Positions 52,150 through 62,355 are shown, numbered from the stretch's first letter. The stretch: DNA of 64,000 bases from [Bacillus] selenitireducens MLS10 (GCF_000093085.1 NC_014219.1:3464384-3528383); one strand, 5' to 3'. Notes: a model not told the origin generated them from the sequence alone. Program-made: numbers and translations.

Positions 52150-55100
52150 GTGGCGATGATGAGAGGATTCGTTTACGTGCTGTTGGGAATGATACTGTTG
52201 TTGTTGATTCCTCTTGGGGTATGGAGAACGGCTGCCGATCAGCCGCTTTCTGTCACGTTGCTTCACCATGGTCAAGGGGATAATACGTCTCTTGATTCCG
52301 GGCTCGTCTGGGTTCTTGAGCATTTTCATCATATCCAAAGCGAAGACGACATTACGCTCTATGAGACCGGCATGGATCTGAACGACCAGGATCTGATTAT
52401 CATTAATAACACGGATCAGCAAACGGCACTCTCCATGGATGATGTATTCACAGTAAAAGAAGCGGTTCTCATGCATGGGACTGACCTGATTGCCGAGTTC
52501 AATACATTTGCCGCGCCAACCTCCCGGGACGTGCAGCGGGAAATGGCGGATTTTCTGAGAGTGGGATGGGACGGCTGGACCGGCAAATATTTCAAGGATC
52601 TCTCCTTTTCAAACAATGAATTGCCGGCGTCCATCAAAGCAGCCTATCAGGATGATCAGGACGAATGGGGCTATACAGGAGAAGGGATTCTGTTTGTCAA
52701 TGAATGGACCGAAGCGCACGTCGTCCTCTCCAAAGAGGCCGGGGAGATCGATGATGCGCTCCGCTTTACGCTCACACAGCACGACGATCAGCCCTTCACT
52801 CTCTCTGCTTCCCCCCTCTACAATGGCTGGTTCGACGTCGTAACACCCGTGGTGGATGAGCAGATACTCGGCACCTTTCAGACGCACGCCACAGAATCAG
52901 GAGACGCAAAACTTGCGGAAGCCGGTATTCCAACAGTCATCCCTGCCATTTCCCATTATGAACAGGGAGGCGCTAAGGTCTATTACTTCAGCGGCCACTT
53001 TTCCGAAGTGGGGAACGTTCCTTCTTTGTCCACCTACAGCGGAGCCGCCAAAATTCGTGAATACCTCACCTTTGATGCCTTCTTTCCGGACACGGCTCTG
53101 TTCTGGAATGCTTCCGTTCCCATCTATCGGACCCTGTTTGCAGACGGAACACGAGAGAGAGAGGTCATAGCAGAAGAAACAGCTGACCGTGATCCTGCTT
53201 TTTCTCCCGGAAGGGTGAGCGGCGATCAGTTTGAGGTCAGAGTCGGCGATTCATGGGAGCCCTTTACCGTAAAAGGGGTGAACATGGGCATGGGGAAACC
53301 GGGTTATTTCCCCGGAGAAGCCGCCATCTCAAAGGATGAATACGCCCGGTGGTTTGAACAGATCGGTGAAATGAATGCCAACGCGATCCGCAACTATACC
53401 CTTCACCCGCCTGCCTTTTACGAAGCATTTCTCGCCTATAACGAACGCGCTGATGAACCTCTTTATCTGTTTCACGGCGTCTGGATTGATGAGGAGCCCC
53501 TAGAAGAAACCCAGGATGCCTTTGAAGGGGAGATCACAGAAGAATTCCAGGAAGAGATACGGACCATCGTGGATGTGATCCACGGCAATGCGGTCGTTCC
53601 TCCCCGTCCGGGTCACGCATCAGGCATTTACGGAGCGAACATTTCGGACTATGTCATCGGCTGGATCATCGGGATTGAATGGTACCCGCTCATGGTCGAT
53701 GCCATGCTCGAAGCCTATCCGGATCTTGATGATATCCGTTTGAATTACGTCTACACAGAAAACGCAGATCCGTTTGAGATCTGGCTTGCTGAACAGCTCG
53801 ACGTCCTTGCCGCTTATGAAGACGAACACTACGGCGTCATCCGCCCACTCAGCTTCACCAACTGGGTCACAACCGATCATCTTGAGCATCCGGCAGAACC
53901 ACTCGAACAGGAGGATATGGCCTCGGTCAATCCAAATGCCATTCGCATGATCGACGAAACCGCGCATACGGGGATGTTCGCGTCTTATCACGTCTATCCG
54001 TATTACCCCGACTTCCTGAATCTCGAAGAAGCGTATACGACCTTTATCGATCACCGAGGCAATGAGAATAACTATGCCGGCTACCTCGATGATCTGAACA
54101 TGGAGAATGATCACCCCGTCCTGATTGCCGAGTTCGGCATTCCCGCCTCACGGGGACTCACACACCGGAACCCGTTCGGCTGGAACCAGGGGTTCATTGA
54201 AGAATCCGAACAAGGCGAAATCGTCTCCGGTCTCTTCGAAGACATCGTCCATGAAGGGATGCTCGGTGGTCTGATTTTCGCCTGGCAGGATGAATGGTTC
54301 AAGCGCACCTGGAACACGATGGATTATGACAATCCGGATCGCCGGCCGTTCTGGTCGAACACGCAGACCAATGAACAGCGGTTCGGACTGTTGAGTTTCG
54401 ACCGGAATAAGGTGAGACTGAACGGCATGCAGGACTGGCCGGAGGACACGTATTTTCCCGGAGGCATCCCTGCTCATCCGGATATTGAACAGGTGCAGCT
54501 CAACCATGATGAACAGTTTCTCTATCTCGGTGTAACGCTGAAAGAACCGGTGTACGAAAGGGCAGCAGACGACCCGATTACGCTCTACATGAGTATGCGG
54601 GAAGAGGAAGGTGTGCCGGTTGAACCTGACGGATTTTCAGCTGATTTCCGCCTTACCGTCGAATCCGAATCAGCGGGTGACCTCTTCATCGCAGGGGATT
54701 ATGACAGCTTCTATTATGATTATGACTACGCCATCAAAGAAGTCTATCCGGATGACGATCAAGATCAGTTCCTGTCTGCTTTTTATCCCATCAGGCTTGC
54801 ATTGAATCAGGAGATTCGCAGGCCGGATACAAGAGAGCTGATCCCTTTCGATTATTATGAGACCGGTGAACTCCTGGCAGGGGTCGGCGATCCGGATCAC
54901 CCTTTGTACCATTCACTCTCCGATTTCACGTTCTCTGACGATGGGCTCTTCCTTGAAATTCGTCTCCCCTGGCTCCTGCTCAACAGCAAGGACCCGAGCA
55001 AAAGGGAGTTCATCGGCAATCTGTACGACGGACTCGGCAATGAATCTTCCATCTTTATTGACAGCATTTCATTCTACGCACCCGGGAGTGATTCCTCATC

Positions 55101-55212
55101 TTCTGTTTCATGGTTTTATACCTGGGAGGAATGGGATCTGCCGCTCTATGAAGAACGTCTGAAACAGTCGTACCCCATCATTCAGGAGACTTTCCGCTCA
55201 TCACCTGAATGA
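52150..55212 (+). CDS. Membrane-anchored multidomain GH-A-clan glycosidase-like protein
   Basis: A 1020-residue surface protein. Residues about 6-24 are an uncleaved signal anchor. Residues 30-330 form an alpha/beta region I cannot name, with a LIAEFNTFAAP segment. A TIM-barrel domain of the GH-A clan follows (about 360-760): likely acid/base E510 in WIIGIEWYP and nucleophile E661 in VLIAEFGIP, with SYHVYPYYPDF between. The last 250 residues are a beta-sandwich resembling a CBM9-like or DOMON-like carbohydrate domain. The start may be GTG 52150 (AGGA five bases upstream) or ATG 52156. It converges on a HEAT/GT2 operon, which suggests it trims the polysaccharide that operon would make. Substrate unknown. 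Confidence 0.82.
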   Translation: MAMMRGFVYVLLGMILLLLIPLGVWRTAADQPLSVTLLHHGQGDNTSLDSGLVWVLEHFHHIQSEDDITLYETGMDLNDQDLIIINNTDQQTALSMDDVFTVKEAVLMHGTDLIAEFNTFAAPTSRDVQREMADFLRVGWDGWTGKYFKDLSFSNNELPASIKAAYQDDQDEWGYTGEGILFVNEWTEAHVVLSKEAGEIDDALRFTLTQHDDQPFTLSASPLYNGWFDVVTPVVDEQILGTFQTHATESGDAKLAEAGIPTVIPAISHYEQGGAKVYYFSGHFSEVGNVPSLSTYSGAAKIREYLTFDAFFPDTALFWNASVPIYRTLFADGTREREVIAEETADRDPAFSPGRVSGDQFEVRVGDSWEPFTVKGVNMGMGKPGYFPGEAAISKDEYARWFEQIGEMNANAIRNYTLHPPAFYEAFLAYNERADEPLYLFHGVWIDEEPLEETQDAFEGEITEEFQEEIRTIVDVIHGNAVVPPRPGHASGIYGANISDYVIGWIIGIEWYPLMVDAMLEAYPDLDDIRLNYVYTENADPFEIWLAEQLDVLAAYEDEHYGVIRPLSFTNWVTTDHLEHPAEPLEQEDMASVNPNAIRMIDETAHTGMFASYHVYPYYPDFLNLEEAYTTFIDHRGNENNYAGYLDDLNMENDHPVLIAEFGIPASRGLTHRNPFGWNQGFIEESEQGEIVSGLFEDIVHEGMLGGLIFAWQDEWFKRTWNTMDYDNPDRRPFWSNTQTNEQRFGLLSFDRNKVRLNGMQDWPEDTYFPGGIPAHPDIEQVQLNHDEQFLYLGVTLKEPVYERAADDPITLYMSMREEEGVPVEPDGFSADFRLTVESESAGDLFIAGDYDSFYYDYDYAIKEVYPDDDQDQFLSAFYPIRLALNQEIRRPDTRELIPFDYYETGELLAGVGDPDHPLYHSLSDFTFSDDGLFLEIRLPWLLLNSKDPSKREFIGNLYDGLGNESSIFIDSISFYAPGSDSSSSVSWFYTWEEWDLPLYEERLKQSYPIIQETFRSSPE

Positions 55213-55251
55213 ATCCGGGGGTCCCCGCTCACTTGTTAAGGGGACATCCAA

Positions 55252-55281
55252 AAGGCCCCGGACGCTTTTGTCCGGGGCCTT
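55252..55281. terminator. Bidirectional terminator between GH-A and GT2 genes
   Basis: A 12-bp stem AAGGCCCCGGAC/GTCCGGGGCCTT with a 6-base loop between convergent genes. A second weaker hairpin GTCCCC/GGGGAC lies at 55221-55245. Confidence 0.82.
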
Positions 55282-55305
55282 CTATATTCAGATTCCGTGA
55301 CGGGC

Positions 55306-56736
55306 TTAAACCGCCTTTTCCTCCGTCTGATCGATCCCTTTACGCTCCATATTGCCCCATTCCCGTTTGCGACCAAACGCACTGAACAGACCGACAAGAC
55401 GAAATGAAACGGTCAATGGCCGATACCAGAACACTTCCGTGAGCGCATATAAAAACAAAATTGGTAAACTTTTGACATCCTGATACTTATGGTAGGTCCA
55501 CTCTTCAAGAAGGACAGATAACGAAGAGAGGAGCGAACCGTACAGAATCGTCACGGCAAACATCATACCCGCAATTGCCGGGTCAATAAAGGCAAAAACA
55601 AGACCGAGAATGATAATAAGGTAGCCGAAGAACTCGACCACGGCACTGAGGAGTTCAACAAACGTGTAATACGGAAGGGAGAACAGGCCCACACGCTTGT
55701 ACTTCGGATTAAACATCATGCCTTTATGCTTCCAGATCGTTTCCGTCAAACCGCGCTGCCAGCGGATTCGCTGGGATTTCAGGGACGAGAAGGTACTCGG
55801 TGCTTCCGTCCAGCAGACCGGATCCTGAATGTATTCAATCCGCTGCGGGGATTTTTCATCTTTGATCGACCGGTGGATCCGGACAACGAGCTCCATATCC
55901 TCTCCGACCGTTGAGGAGTCATAACCGCCTACCCGGATGACCCGGGATTTCTCAAAGACCCCGAACGCACCTGATACAATCATCAGCATGTTCGTGCGGC
56001 TGAAGCCGAGCCGCCCGATGAGAAAGCCTCTGAAGTACTCGATAATCTGCATCACTTCTAGCGGTTTTTTCGGAAGGGTGATCGTTTGAACCACACTCTT
56101 TTCAATCTGACAGCCATTGGCGATACGCACCGTGCCACCGGTCGCTGTTACTTCGCCGTTTGAATCGATGATCGGCTTCATCGTCTTGAGCAGGGCATCT
56201 TTCTCAAGAATCGAATCGGCGTCGATGGAAGCAAAGTACGGATACGAAGAGAAATTGATACCTGCATTCAGCGCATCTCCCTTTCCCCCGTTCTCCTTTT
56301 CAATCAAATACAGATTGCCATATTCAGAAGACTGATAGGCAGCCGTGACTTCTGCCGTTTGAAAATGCTTGCGCATGGCAAGCTTCACCGGTTTCATGTT
56401 GAAATGATCTTTGATCCGCAACGACGTCTCATCATCAGACCCGTCATTGATCACAATCACCTCATATTCCGGATAGTTCAGTGTCAACAGAGAGTTGACG
56501 GACGCCACAATCCCGACTTCTTCATTATAAGCAGGAACAAGTACCGAAATCGGATACGTATCCTGATTGACCGTCATCCCCTCGATTTGTTCAATCCGAT
56601 TCAGCTTTTGTTCCCTGCGGATTTTCGGCATCGCTACTGAAAAGAGTACGATATAGAGCAGACTGACAAACAGCATATAAATCACAATCATCCAGGCCAA
56701 CACTTCAACCGCACTAACAAGCCAGTCCGTCGTCAT
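55306..56736 (-). CDS. Processive family 2 glycosyltransferase
   Basis: Membrane polysaccharide synthase of 476 residues in the cellulose/hyaluronan/poly-GlcNAc synthase class. One N-terminal membrane segment (about 12-36), then the GT-A catalytic domain with D98 (NDGSDD), DAD at 172-174, the ED base at 279-280 and the processive-enzyme motif QRIRW at 322-326, then three or four C-terminal membrane helices. It would polymerise a nucleotide-sugar and thread the chain through the membrane. The start overlaps the HEAT gene stop in an ATGA, so translation is coupled; GGGGG lies eight bases upstream. Sugar specificity cannot be read. Confidence 0.92.
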   Translation of the reverse strand: MTTDWLVSAVEVLAWMIVIYMLFVSLLYIVLFSVAMPKIRREQKLNRIEQIEGMTVNQDTYPISVLVPAYNEEVGIVASVNSLLTLNYPEYEVIVINDGSDDETSLRIKDHFNMKPVKLAMRKHFQTAEVTAAYQSSEYGNLYLIEKENGGKGDALNAGINFSSYPYFASIDADSILEKDALLKTMKPIIDSNGEVTATGGTVRIANGCQIEKSVVQTITLPKKPLEVMQIIEYFRGFLIGRLGFSRTNMLMIVSGAFGVFEKSRVIRVGGYDSSTVGEDMELVVRIHRSIKDEKSPQRIEYIQDPVCWTEAPSTFSSLKSQRIRWQRGLTETIWKHKGMMFNPKYKRVGLFSLPYYTFVELLSAVVEFFGYLIIILGLVFAFIDPAIAGMMFAVTILYGSLLSSLSVLLEEWTYHKYQDVKSLPILFLYALTEVFWYRPLTVSFRLVGLFSAFGRKREWGNMERKGIDQTEEKAV

Positions 56737-57782
56737 GACGTCATCCCCCATTTCGTTGTCAGCGTCCGATCCGCCATATCCCGTGCATACGGGTCTTTAT
56801 GCGTTGATGCAATTTCGCGTAAATGAGCTTCACCATCCGGCAACATCCTGATCGCATTCGCCGCTGCGAAACGGACCCACCACTCGCGGTCTTCCATCAG
56901 TTTCATGAGCTGTGTCCGGTACTGCTTCAACCCGGCATGTCCAGCGAGCTTCGCCACCATCAGCCGTTCCTCCCATTGTTCAGACTGAAAAAACAGCAAC
57001 AGTCTCGCAGGTTCACGGACAGCCTGATAGGAAGACAGGGCTTTGAGCGCTTTAATTCGCACCTCCGCCCGGCTGTCATTCAGCGCGAGCTCCACGATCT
57101 CCTGATCATCTTCACTCTTCACGTCACCGCAGTGGCTGATAAAGGCACATAAGAGCGGTTCGGGAATATCGGCAGTGGTTTCATATCTTGAGAACCAGTA
57201 CGCAATCGACGCCTGATCCAAACGCTGAAACACTTCTTTCAGTAAAGGGAAGGGCAGGTCCAAATCTTCTTCCAAAAGAAGAAATACCCGCCGGTCCTGA
57301 AGGGCTGCCATTGTCCGGAGTCCCTGACGGAATTCCTCATCCTTCTTTTGCTTTCTCCTGTCTGTATTCGTATAGACCTCATCGTCAAGGCTGTACATGC
57401 GAAAATCTTCAATAAAATAGAGGGCATTAATCCGATTCGACCAGCCAGCGTAATGAAGACGATTCCGGTAGATGTCGCCGAGGCTCGCTTCTGCGAGCTG
57501 TCTGATGCGATCTTTCTTTTCAAGCGTATCGGCTCCTTCAAGACTCCGCTCCAAAATTGACTCCATCAGCTCAATTTTCAGCTTCTGTTCATCAGGAAAA
57601 CGAGGGTGGTGAATAACCTCTCCATCAATAAATGCACGAAACTCCTTCGTCAGCTTTTCATCGAGATTTTTGACACGCTCCTGCAAAACCAATTCACGCT
57701 TTTTCCGTATCATCATCCATATCAATAAGAGCAACTGAGTCATCAACAACCCGGCAATTAACCAAACCACAGTCGTAATCAT
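56733..57782 (-). CDS. HEAT-repeat membrane protein, partner of the GT2 synthase
   Basis: A 349-residue protein with one N-terminal membrane helix (about 4-24), a basic/coiled-coil stretch (about 25-50) and a helical solenoid. HEAT-like repeats are visible from about residue 215 on, for example the SRAEVRIKALKALSSYQ, EQWEERLMVAKLAGHAG and REWWVRFAAANAIRML units, each ending near a conserved Asp/Arg pair. No enzyme motif is seen. It is the first gene of a two-gene operon whose stop codon overlaps the glycosyltransferase start. A scaffold or regulator of the synthase is the natural reading. AGAAGGTG precedes the ATG. Confidence 0.82.
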   Translation of the reverse strand: MITTVVWLIAGLLMTQLLLLIWMMIRKKRELVLQERVKNLDEKLTKEFRAFIDGEVIHHPRFPDEQKLKIELMESILERSLEGADTLEKKDRIRQLAEASLGDIYRNRLHYAGWSNRINALYFIEDFRMYSLDDEVYTNTDRRKQKKDEEFRQGLRTMAALQDRRVFLLLEEDLDLPFPLLKEVFQRLDQASIAYWFSRYETTADIPEPLLCAFISHCGDVKSEDDQEIVELALNDSRAEVRIKALKALSSYQAVREPARLLLFFQSEQWEERLMVAKLAGHAGLKQYRTQLMKLMEDREWWVRFAAANAIRMLPDGEAHLREIASTHKDPYARDMADRTLTTKWGMTS

Positions 57783-57911
57783 GTGACACCTTCTCTCTTT
57801 TAATTAAAATATCTTAATATTAAGATTATTATATACTAAATCACATCACAACGGTAGATTATGTGAAAATATGTAACAAGGATGCGAATGGCAACACAGA
57901 AAGAAAGCGTA

Positions 57912-57948
57912 TACTTTGAAGTACTGACCTGACAGCCTTCAAAGTATT
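57912..57948. promoter_or_regulatory. 11-bp inverted repeat in the divergent HEAT/hom promoter region
   Basis: ATACTTTGAAG (57912-57922) and CTTCAAAGTAT (57938-57948) are exact inverted repeats with a 15-base spacer. The stems are AT-rich, and it lies upstream of the hom promoter and of the HEAT operon start, so an operator is likelier than a terminator. Confidence 0.5.
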
Positions 57949-57969
57949 CCGACTTTTTCGGAAAAACGG

Positions 57970-57998
57970 TTGAGATTGTCACGAAACCTCTCTATAAT
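57970..57998 (+). promoter_or_regulatory. Promoter of hom-thrC-thrB
   Basis: TTGAGA (57970-57975), a 17-base spacer and consensus TATAAT (57993-57998), 55 bases before the ATG. The short leader leaves no room for a T-box. Confidence 0.8.
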
Positions 57999-58053
57999 GT
58001 CCTTTATATGATGACAAGTGTTCACGAATAAAAGACGTTTGGAGTGTTTTGTT

Positions 58054-59355
58054 ATGACAGAAAAAATGAACATCGGACTTCTCGGGTTCGGAACGGTAGG
58101 TACCGGCGTCCTGCAGATTGTCCGGGATCACCAGGATAAACTCGTGCACCAGGTGGGCTGTCCCATCGAAATTTCGAAAATTCTTGTCAACGACCTCGAC
58201 AAAGACCGCGGTATCTCCATTGAACCCGGGATGCTGACCCTTGAAGCGGATGACATCCTTGAAGATCCGGCAATCGATGTCGTGATTGAAGTCATGGGCG
58301 GCACCGGTGATGCCCGTGCTTACATCCGCAAGGCGCTTGAGAACGGCAAACACGTCGTCACCGCCAACAAAGATGTCATGGCTGAGCACGGTTCGGAACT
58401 CTTGACTCTTGCCAATGAAACCGGAACAGATCTGTATTATGAAGCGAGTGTGGCCGGAGGGATTCCGATTCTGCGTACCCTCGTCGAAGGACTTGCTTCA
58501 GACCGCATCACCAAAATGATGGGGATTGTGAACGGTACCACAAACTATATTTTGACGAAAATGACGAAAGAAGGCCGCCTGTATGAGGAAGTTCTTCAGG
58601 AAGCGAAAGCGCTTGGCTATGCGGAGGCAGATCCGACGGCTGACGTGGAAGGGATTGATGCTGCGAGAAAGATCTCCATTCTCGGCACGCTCGGTTTTTC
58701 CATGAACCTTGACCTTGATGATGTCGAAGTGACCGGCATGACAAAGGTGACTTCTGAAGATATCCAGTATGCGGATCAGCTCGGCTATACGATGAAGCTG
58801 ATCGGGATCGCCAACCGCTGCGAAGACAAAGTCGAAGTCAGTGTGGAACCGACTCTGATGCCGAATGAGCACCCGCTTTCATCCGTCGACGACGAGTTCA
58901 ATGCCGTCTATGTATACGGGGAAGCCGTCGGCGAGACGATGTACTACGGTGCCGGCGCCGGGAAATTCCCGACTGCCACATCCATTGTCTCTGACCTCGT
59001 CGCCGTCCTCAGAAACAAGCGTCTCGGGGTGAACGGACAGAGCCTTGTCATTCCGCAGTTCGACAAGAAGCTCAAAACGGATGAAGAAATCTTTTCAAAG
59101 TACTTTATGAGAATCCATGCGAAAGACCTCCCTGGCACCTTTGCCAACCTGACAGCCATTTTCGGTGAATGTGACATCAGCCTCGAGAAGATTCTGCAGG
59201 TTCCGTTAAACGAGGGACGTCTCGCTGAGATCATCGTCGTCACGCACGGTGTATCAAGAAAGAACTATAAAGAAGTGCTTCAAAAACTAAATGAAACGGA
59301 CGCGGTGGTGGAAGTAAAAAGCAACTACCGTGTGGAAGGAGTCATGAAACGATGA
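58054..59355 (+). CDS. hom: Homoserine dehydrogenase
   Basis: NAD(P)H-dependent reduction of aspartate semialdehyde to homoserine, the branch point of threonine and methionine synthesis. It has 433 residues: Rossmann domain with [13 protein letters not shown] (about 8-20), catalytic domain with [14 protein letters not shown] and the [16 protein letters not shown] motif (catalytic Lys and Asp), and a C-terminal ACT domain (about 350-425) for feedback control by threonine. The ATG with GGAGTG upstream is preferred over the frame's earlier ATG 12 codons before. First gene of hom-thrC-thrB, overlapping thrC by four bases. Confidence 0.97.
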   Translation: MTEKMNIGLLGFGTVGTGVLQIVRDHQDKLVHQVGCPIEISKILVNDLDKDRGISIEPGMLTLEADDILEDPAIDVVIEVMGGTGDARAYIRKALENGKHVVTANKDVMAEHGSELLTLANETGTDLYYEASVAGGIPILRTLVEGLASDRITKMMGIVNGTTNYILTKMTKEGRLYEEVLQEAKALGYAEADPTADVEGIDAARKISILGTLGFSMNLDLDDVEVTGMTKVTSEDIQYADQLGYTMKLIGIANRCEDKVEVSVEPTLMPNEHPLSSVDDEFNAVYVYGEAVGETMYYGAGAGKFPTATSIVSDLVAVLRNKRLGVNGQSLVIPQFDKKLKTDEEIFSKYFMRIHAKDLPGTFANLTAIFGECDISLEKILQVPLNEGRLAEIIVVTHGVSRKNYKEVLQKLNETDAVVEVKSNYRVEGVMKR

Positions 59356-60413
59356 TGTGGCGAGGATTACTTGAGGAATATAAACCGTATTTACCCGTGA
59401 ACGACCGAACACCAATGCTGTCTTTGCAGGAAGGGAACACGCCGCTGTTGCCACTGTGTCACCTGTCAGAAAAATATGGTGTGGAGCTTTATGTGAAATA
59501 CGACGGCGCGAACCCGACCGGTTCATTTAAAGACCGCGGCATGGTTATGGCTGTGGCCAAAGCGAAAGAGGCAGGAAGCGAAGCAATCATGTGTGCGTCA
59601 ACGGGGAACACATCCGCCGCCGCCGCGGCCTATGCGGCCCAGGCGAAGATGCGCTGCTTCATCGTCATCCCTGACGGCAAGATTGCCATGGGAAAACTCG
59701 CCCAGGCCGTCGTCTACGGTGCTGAAATCGTCAGTATCGAAGGGAACTTTGACCACGCCCTGCAGATGGTACGAAACCTTGAGCACCAGTCGCCGATCAC
59801 CCTCGTGAACTCCGTGAATCCGTACCGGATCGAAGGGCAGAAAACCGCTGCCTTTGAAGTAATCGATGCCCTTGGCTCAGAACCGGACATCCTCTCGATT
59901 CCCGTTGGCAATGCCGGAAATATCACCGCGTACTGGAAAGGCTTCAAAGAATACCACGAAGCGAAAGGAACGGGCCTTCCCCAGATGCGCGGCTTTGAAG
60001 CAGAAGGGTCAGCTTCGATTGCCATGAACAAGGTGATCGACAACCCGGAAACGCTTGCTACTGCAATTCGGATCGGAAACCCGGCAAGCTGGAAACAGGC
60101 CGTCAACGCCGCAGAGGAATCCGGTGGAAAAATTGATTATGTAACAGACGAAGAAATCGTAGAGGCATACAAACTCCTCGCCCGAGAAGAAGGCGTCTTT
60201 GCAGAACCTGCTTCCGCCGCGTCTGTCGCAGGACTCATCAAGCAGCTCAAATCCGGAGAGATCAAAAAAGGATCGAAGGTTGTCTGCGTCCTGACCGGAA
60301 ACGGACTGAAAGATCCTAACACGGCCATCGACACAGCGCCGGTCCAGCCAACGGCCCTTCCGAATGATGAGAAAGTCGTTTTTGAGCACTTACTGGGACG
60401 TGTGAACGCATGA
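59352..60413 (+). CDS. thrC: Threonine synthase
   Basis: PLP enzyme of 353 residues (type 1 short form, as in B. subtilis) that converts O-phosphohomoserine to threonine. The Schiff-base lysine is K60 in GSFKDRG, and the phosphate-binding glycine loop is PVGNAGNIT (about 180-188). Its ATG overlaps the hom stop in ATGA and its own stop overlaps thrB the same way, so the three proteins are translationally coupled. A second ATG directly follows the first. Confidence 0.97.
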   Translation: MMWRGLLEEYKPYLPVNDRTPMLSLQEGNTPLLPLCHLSEKYGVELYVKYDGANPTGSFKDRGMVMAVAKAKEAGSEAIMCASTGNTSAAAAAYAAQAKMRCFIVIPDGKIAMGKLAQAVVYGAEIVSIEGNFDHALQMVRNLEHQSPITLVNSVNPYRIEGQKTAAFEVIDALGSEPDILSIPVGNAGNITAYWKGFKEYHEAKGTGLPQMRGFEAEGSASIAMNKVIDNPETLATAIRIGNPASWKQAVNAAEESGGKIDYVTDEEIVEAYKLLAREEGVFAEPASAASVAGLIKQLKSGEIKKGSKVVCVLTGNGLKDPNTAIDTAPVQPTALPNDEKVVFEHLLGRVNA

Positions 60414-61327
60414 CCCCTTTTGATTCCTTTGATATTATCGTCCCTGCAAGCACCGCCAATCTCGGCCCTGGCTTCGACTCCGTCGGCCTCGCCCTGAATC
60501 GGCATCTGACCCTGCATATCGAACCATCGGAGCGTTGGGAGGTCGAGATCCTCGACGGGGATCTCGACGGGATTCCAACCGATGAGAGCAATTTCATCAT
60601 CGAAATCGCCAAGTGGCTTGCTGCCAAGTTCGACAGCACGCTTTCACCGGTCAAAATCGGCATGACGAGCGATATTCCTCTTGCGAGAGGGTTTGGAAGC
60701 AGCGCTTCGGCGATCGTAGCCGGCATGGAGCTGACCAACCAACTGTTGAATCTCCATTTAACCGACGAAGAGAAGGTCCAGTGGGCGACGCTTTATGAAG
60801 GCCACCCGGACAATGTCGCACCGTCCATATACGGCGGGCTGATCATCGGTCATCATGACGAGCAGGGAACGTCCGTTGTACAGGCCGGGATCCCGACCAT
60901 CGATCTCATTGCCCTGATCCCTGATTACCATGTCAGTACAGCCAAATCCCGCGACGCCCTCCCGGAATCTATGACGTATGCAGATGCCGTCAAAGCAAGC
61001 AGCATCAGCAACGTCCATGTCGCCGCCATTATGCGAAACGACTGGCATCTCGCGGGACAAATGATGAAGAAAGACCGCTTCCACCGCCCTTACCGGATGG
61101 CCGGTGTCCCGGAATGGGAACAGGCTGAAGAGGTGGCCAAGCAGCTGCCGGTCCACGGCGTGACCTTAAGCGGCGCCGGGCCGATCATTCTCTTTTTCGC
61201 GCCCCAGGGCATGGGTGAACAGCTGAAGCCCCGGATCGAACGGTATTTCCCGGGCTACAACATCGCCTCACTGTCTCCGGATCCACACGGCGTACGTGTG
61301 AAGCACCGCCTTTCCACCACACCGTGA
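60410..61327 (+). CDS. thrB: Homoserine kinase
   Basis: GHMP-family kinase of 305 residues that phosphorylates homoserine. The family signatures are [18 protein letters not shown] (about 10-27) and [15 protein letters not shown] (about 88-102) with the ATP-binding loop; [11 protein letters not shown] near residue 255 is the C-terminal GHMP motif. The start overlaps the thrC stop by four bases. Last gene of the operon, followed by a strong terminator. Confidence 0.97.
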   Translation: MTPFDSFDIIVPASTANLGPGFDSVGLALNRHLTLHIEPSERWEVEILDGDLDGIPTDESNFIIEIAKWLAAKFDSTLSPVKIGMTSDIPLARGFGSSASAIVAGMELTNQLLNLHLTDEEKVQWATLYEGHPDNVAPSIYGGLIIGHHDEQGTSVVQAGIPTIDLIALIPDYHVSTAKSRDALPESMTYADAVKASSISNVHVAAIMRNDWHLAGQMMKKDRFHRPYRMAGVPEWEQAEEVAKQLPVHGVTLSGAGPIILFFAPQGMGEQLKPRIERYFPGYNIASLSPDPHGVRVKHRLSTTP

Positions 61328-61354
61328 CCGGATAATCAAAATGGATACGCTGTT

Positions 61355-61386
61355 GAAACGCTCGTTCTGTGAGCGTTTCTTTTTTT
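61355..61386 (+). terminator. Terminator of hom-thrC-thrB
   Basis: A perfect 9-bp stem GAAACGCTC/GAGCGTTTC, 7-base loop and seven T. Confidence 0.92.
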
Positions 61387-61418
61387 GGATTTGACTGAAC
61401 GATCGTCTTGGTAAAACG

Positions 61419-61463
61419 AAAAACCGGCCTGCTCCGATGAAGCGGAGACAGACCGGCTTTTTT
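61419..61463 (-). terminator. Terminator after the HAD phosphatase gene
   Basis: AAAAACCGG pairs with CCGG-CTTTTTT around CTG/CAG and CTCCG/CGGAG stems. It can act on the minus strand, where T runs follow, and possibly on both. Confidence 0.83.
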
Positions 61464-61466
61464 CAT

Positions 61467-62243
61467 TTATTTCAAAAGACCTACATGGCGCAGGCCATGA
61501 AGCACGCCGTCCTCACTGACGTCTTTCGTCACAAAATCAGCGACTGCTTTCGTTTCAGGCACGCTGTTGCCCATGGCAATTCCGTGCTTCGACGCCTGAA
61601 TCATCTCGACGTCATTCGGACCGTCGCCAAAGACATACACATCTTCCGGGTCGAGGCCCATCTGTTTAACCATGGCATCGATTCCTTTTGCCTTCGAACC
61701 CTTCGCAGGCAGAATGTCTGTCGACACATCGTGCCAGCGGATGAAATCAAACGCTGGGAAGGTGTCTTTATACGCATCCTCTTCCCCTTCCCGGCAAAAC
61801 AGCAGCGTCTGATAGAGGGGCTTCTTACGATAATAGTCCCTGTCCTGCGACGGATGCTCGAACTTCAGTGAGTTCAGTGCCGCATGAATGTCCTGATGCT
61901 CCTCTGTATTGGCGCGCATTCCTTCGTGATCCATATAGACGAGGGGGTGTTGCTGTTCCCTGGCGAACCCGATCAGCTGCTCGAGCTCCCCCTGATCAAG
62001 GGCATTACGTACGATCGGTGTTCCCTCATGCACGACATACTGACCGTTGAAACTGATAAACGTCTCAATGCCGAGTTCCTTTCGTAACGATTCGAACATA
62101 AACGGCGCACGCCCGGTTGCGATGCCGACAAAGTGACCGTCCTCCTTAAGCTGCATCACCGCCTGTTTCGTGGAGGCAGGGAGTGCCTTGTCGTGATCGA
62201 GCAGTGTTCCGTCAATATCAAAGAAAATCGCTTTTTTATTCAT
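61467..62243 (-). CDS. Cof-type HAD family phosphatase
   Basis: Cytoplasmic phosphatase of 258 residues. Motif I is FFDIDGTLLDHD with the nucleophile Asp near residue 9, motif II is GIATGRAPF, and motif IV is VYVFGDGPNDVEMI (about 205-218). The C2 cap between about 85 and 185 defines the Cof/YbiV-type group, whose members act on sugar phosphates and related metabolites. The start is the ATG of MNKKAIFFD with AGGAAGAGGAAG upstream, 31 codons inside the open frame. Substrate not determined. Confidence 0.9.
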   Translation of the reverse strand: MNKKAIFFDIDGTLLDHDKALPASTKQAVMQLKEDGHFVGIATGRAPFMFESLRKELGIETFISFNGQYVVHEGTPIVRNALDQGELEQLIGFAREQQHPLVYMDHEGMRANTEEHQDIHAALNSLKFEHPSQDRDYYRKKPLYQTLLFCREGEEDAYKDTFPAFDFIRWHDVSTDILPAKGSKAKGIDAMVKQMGLDPEDVYVFGDGPNDVEMIQASKHGIAMGNSVPETKAVADFVTKDVSEDGVLHGLRHVGLLK

Positions 62244-62355
62244 CTTCCTCTTCCTTTCCATCCTTCTCATTCTCCAGTGAATTTTCTCACAAAAGGCGAT
62301 TCGATGCAATCCTTCCTCCTGAGCGGCCTCACACAAATCGATTCAGCCTTAAGGA

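Noticed and set aside
57999-58053. Possible T-box or other leader control of hom
   Set aside because: The leader from the consensus promoter is only about 50 bases, too short, and no terminator/antiterminator pair is present.
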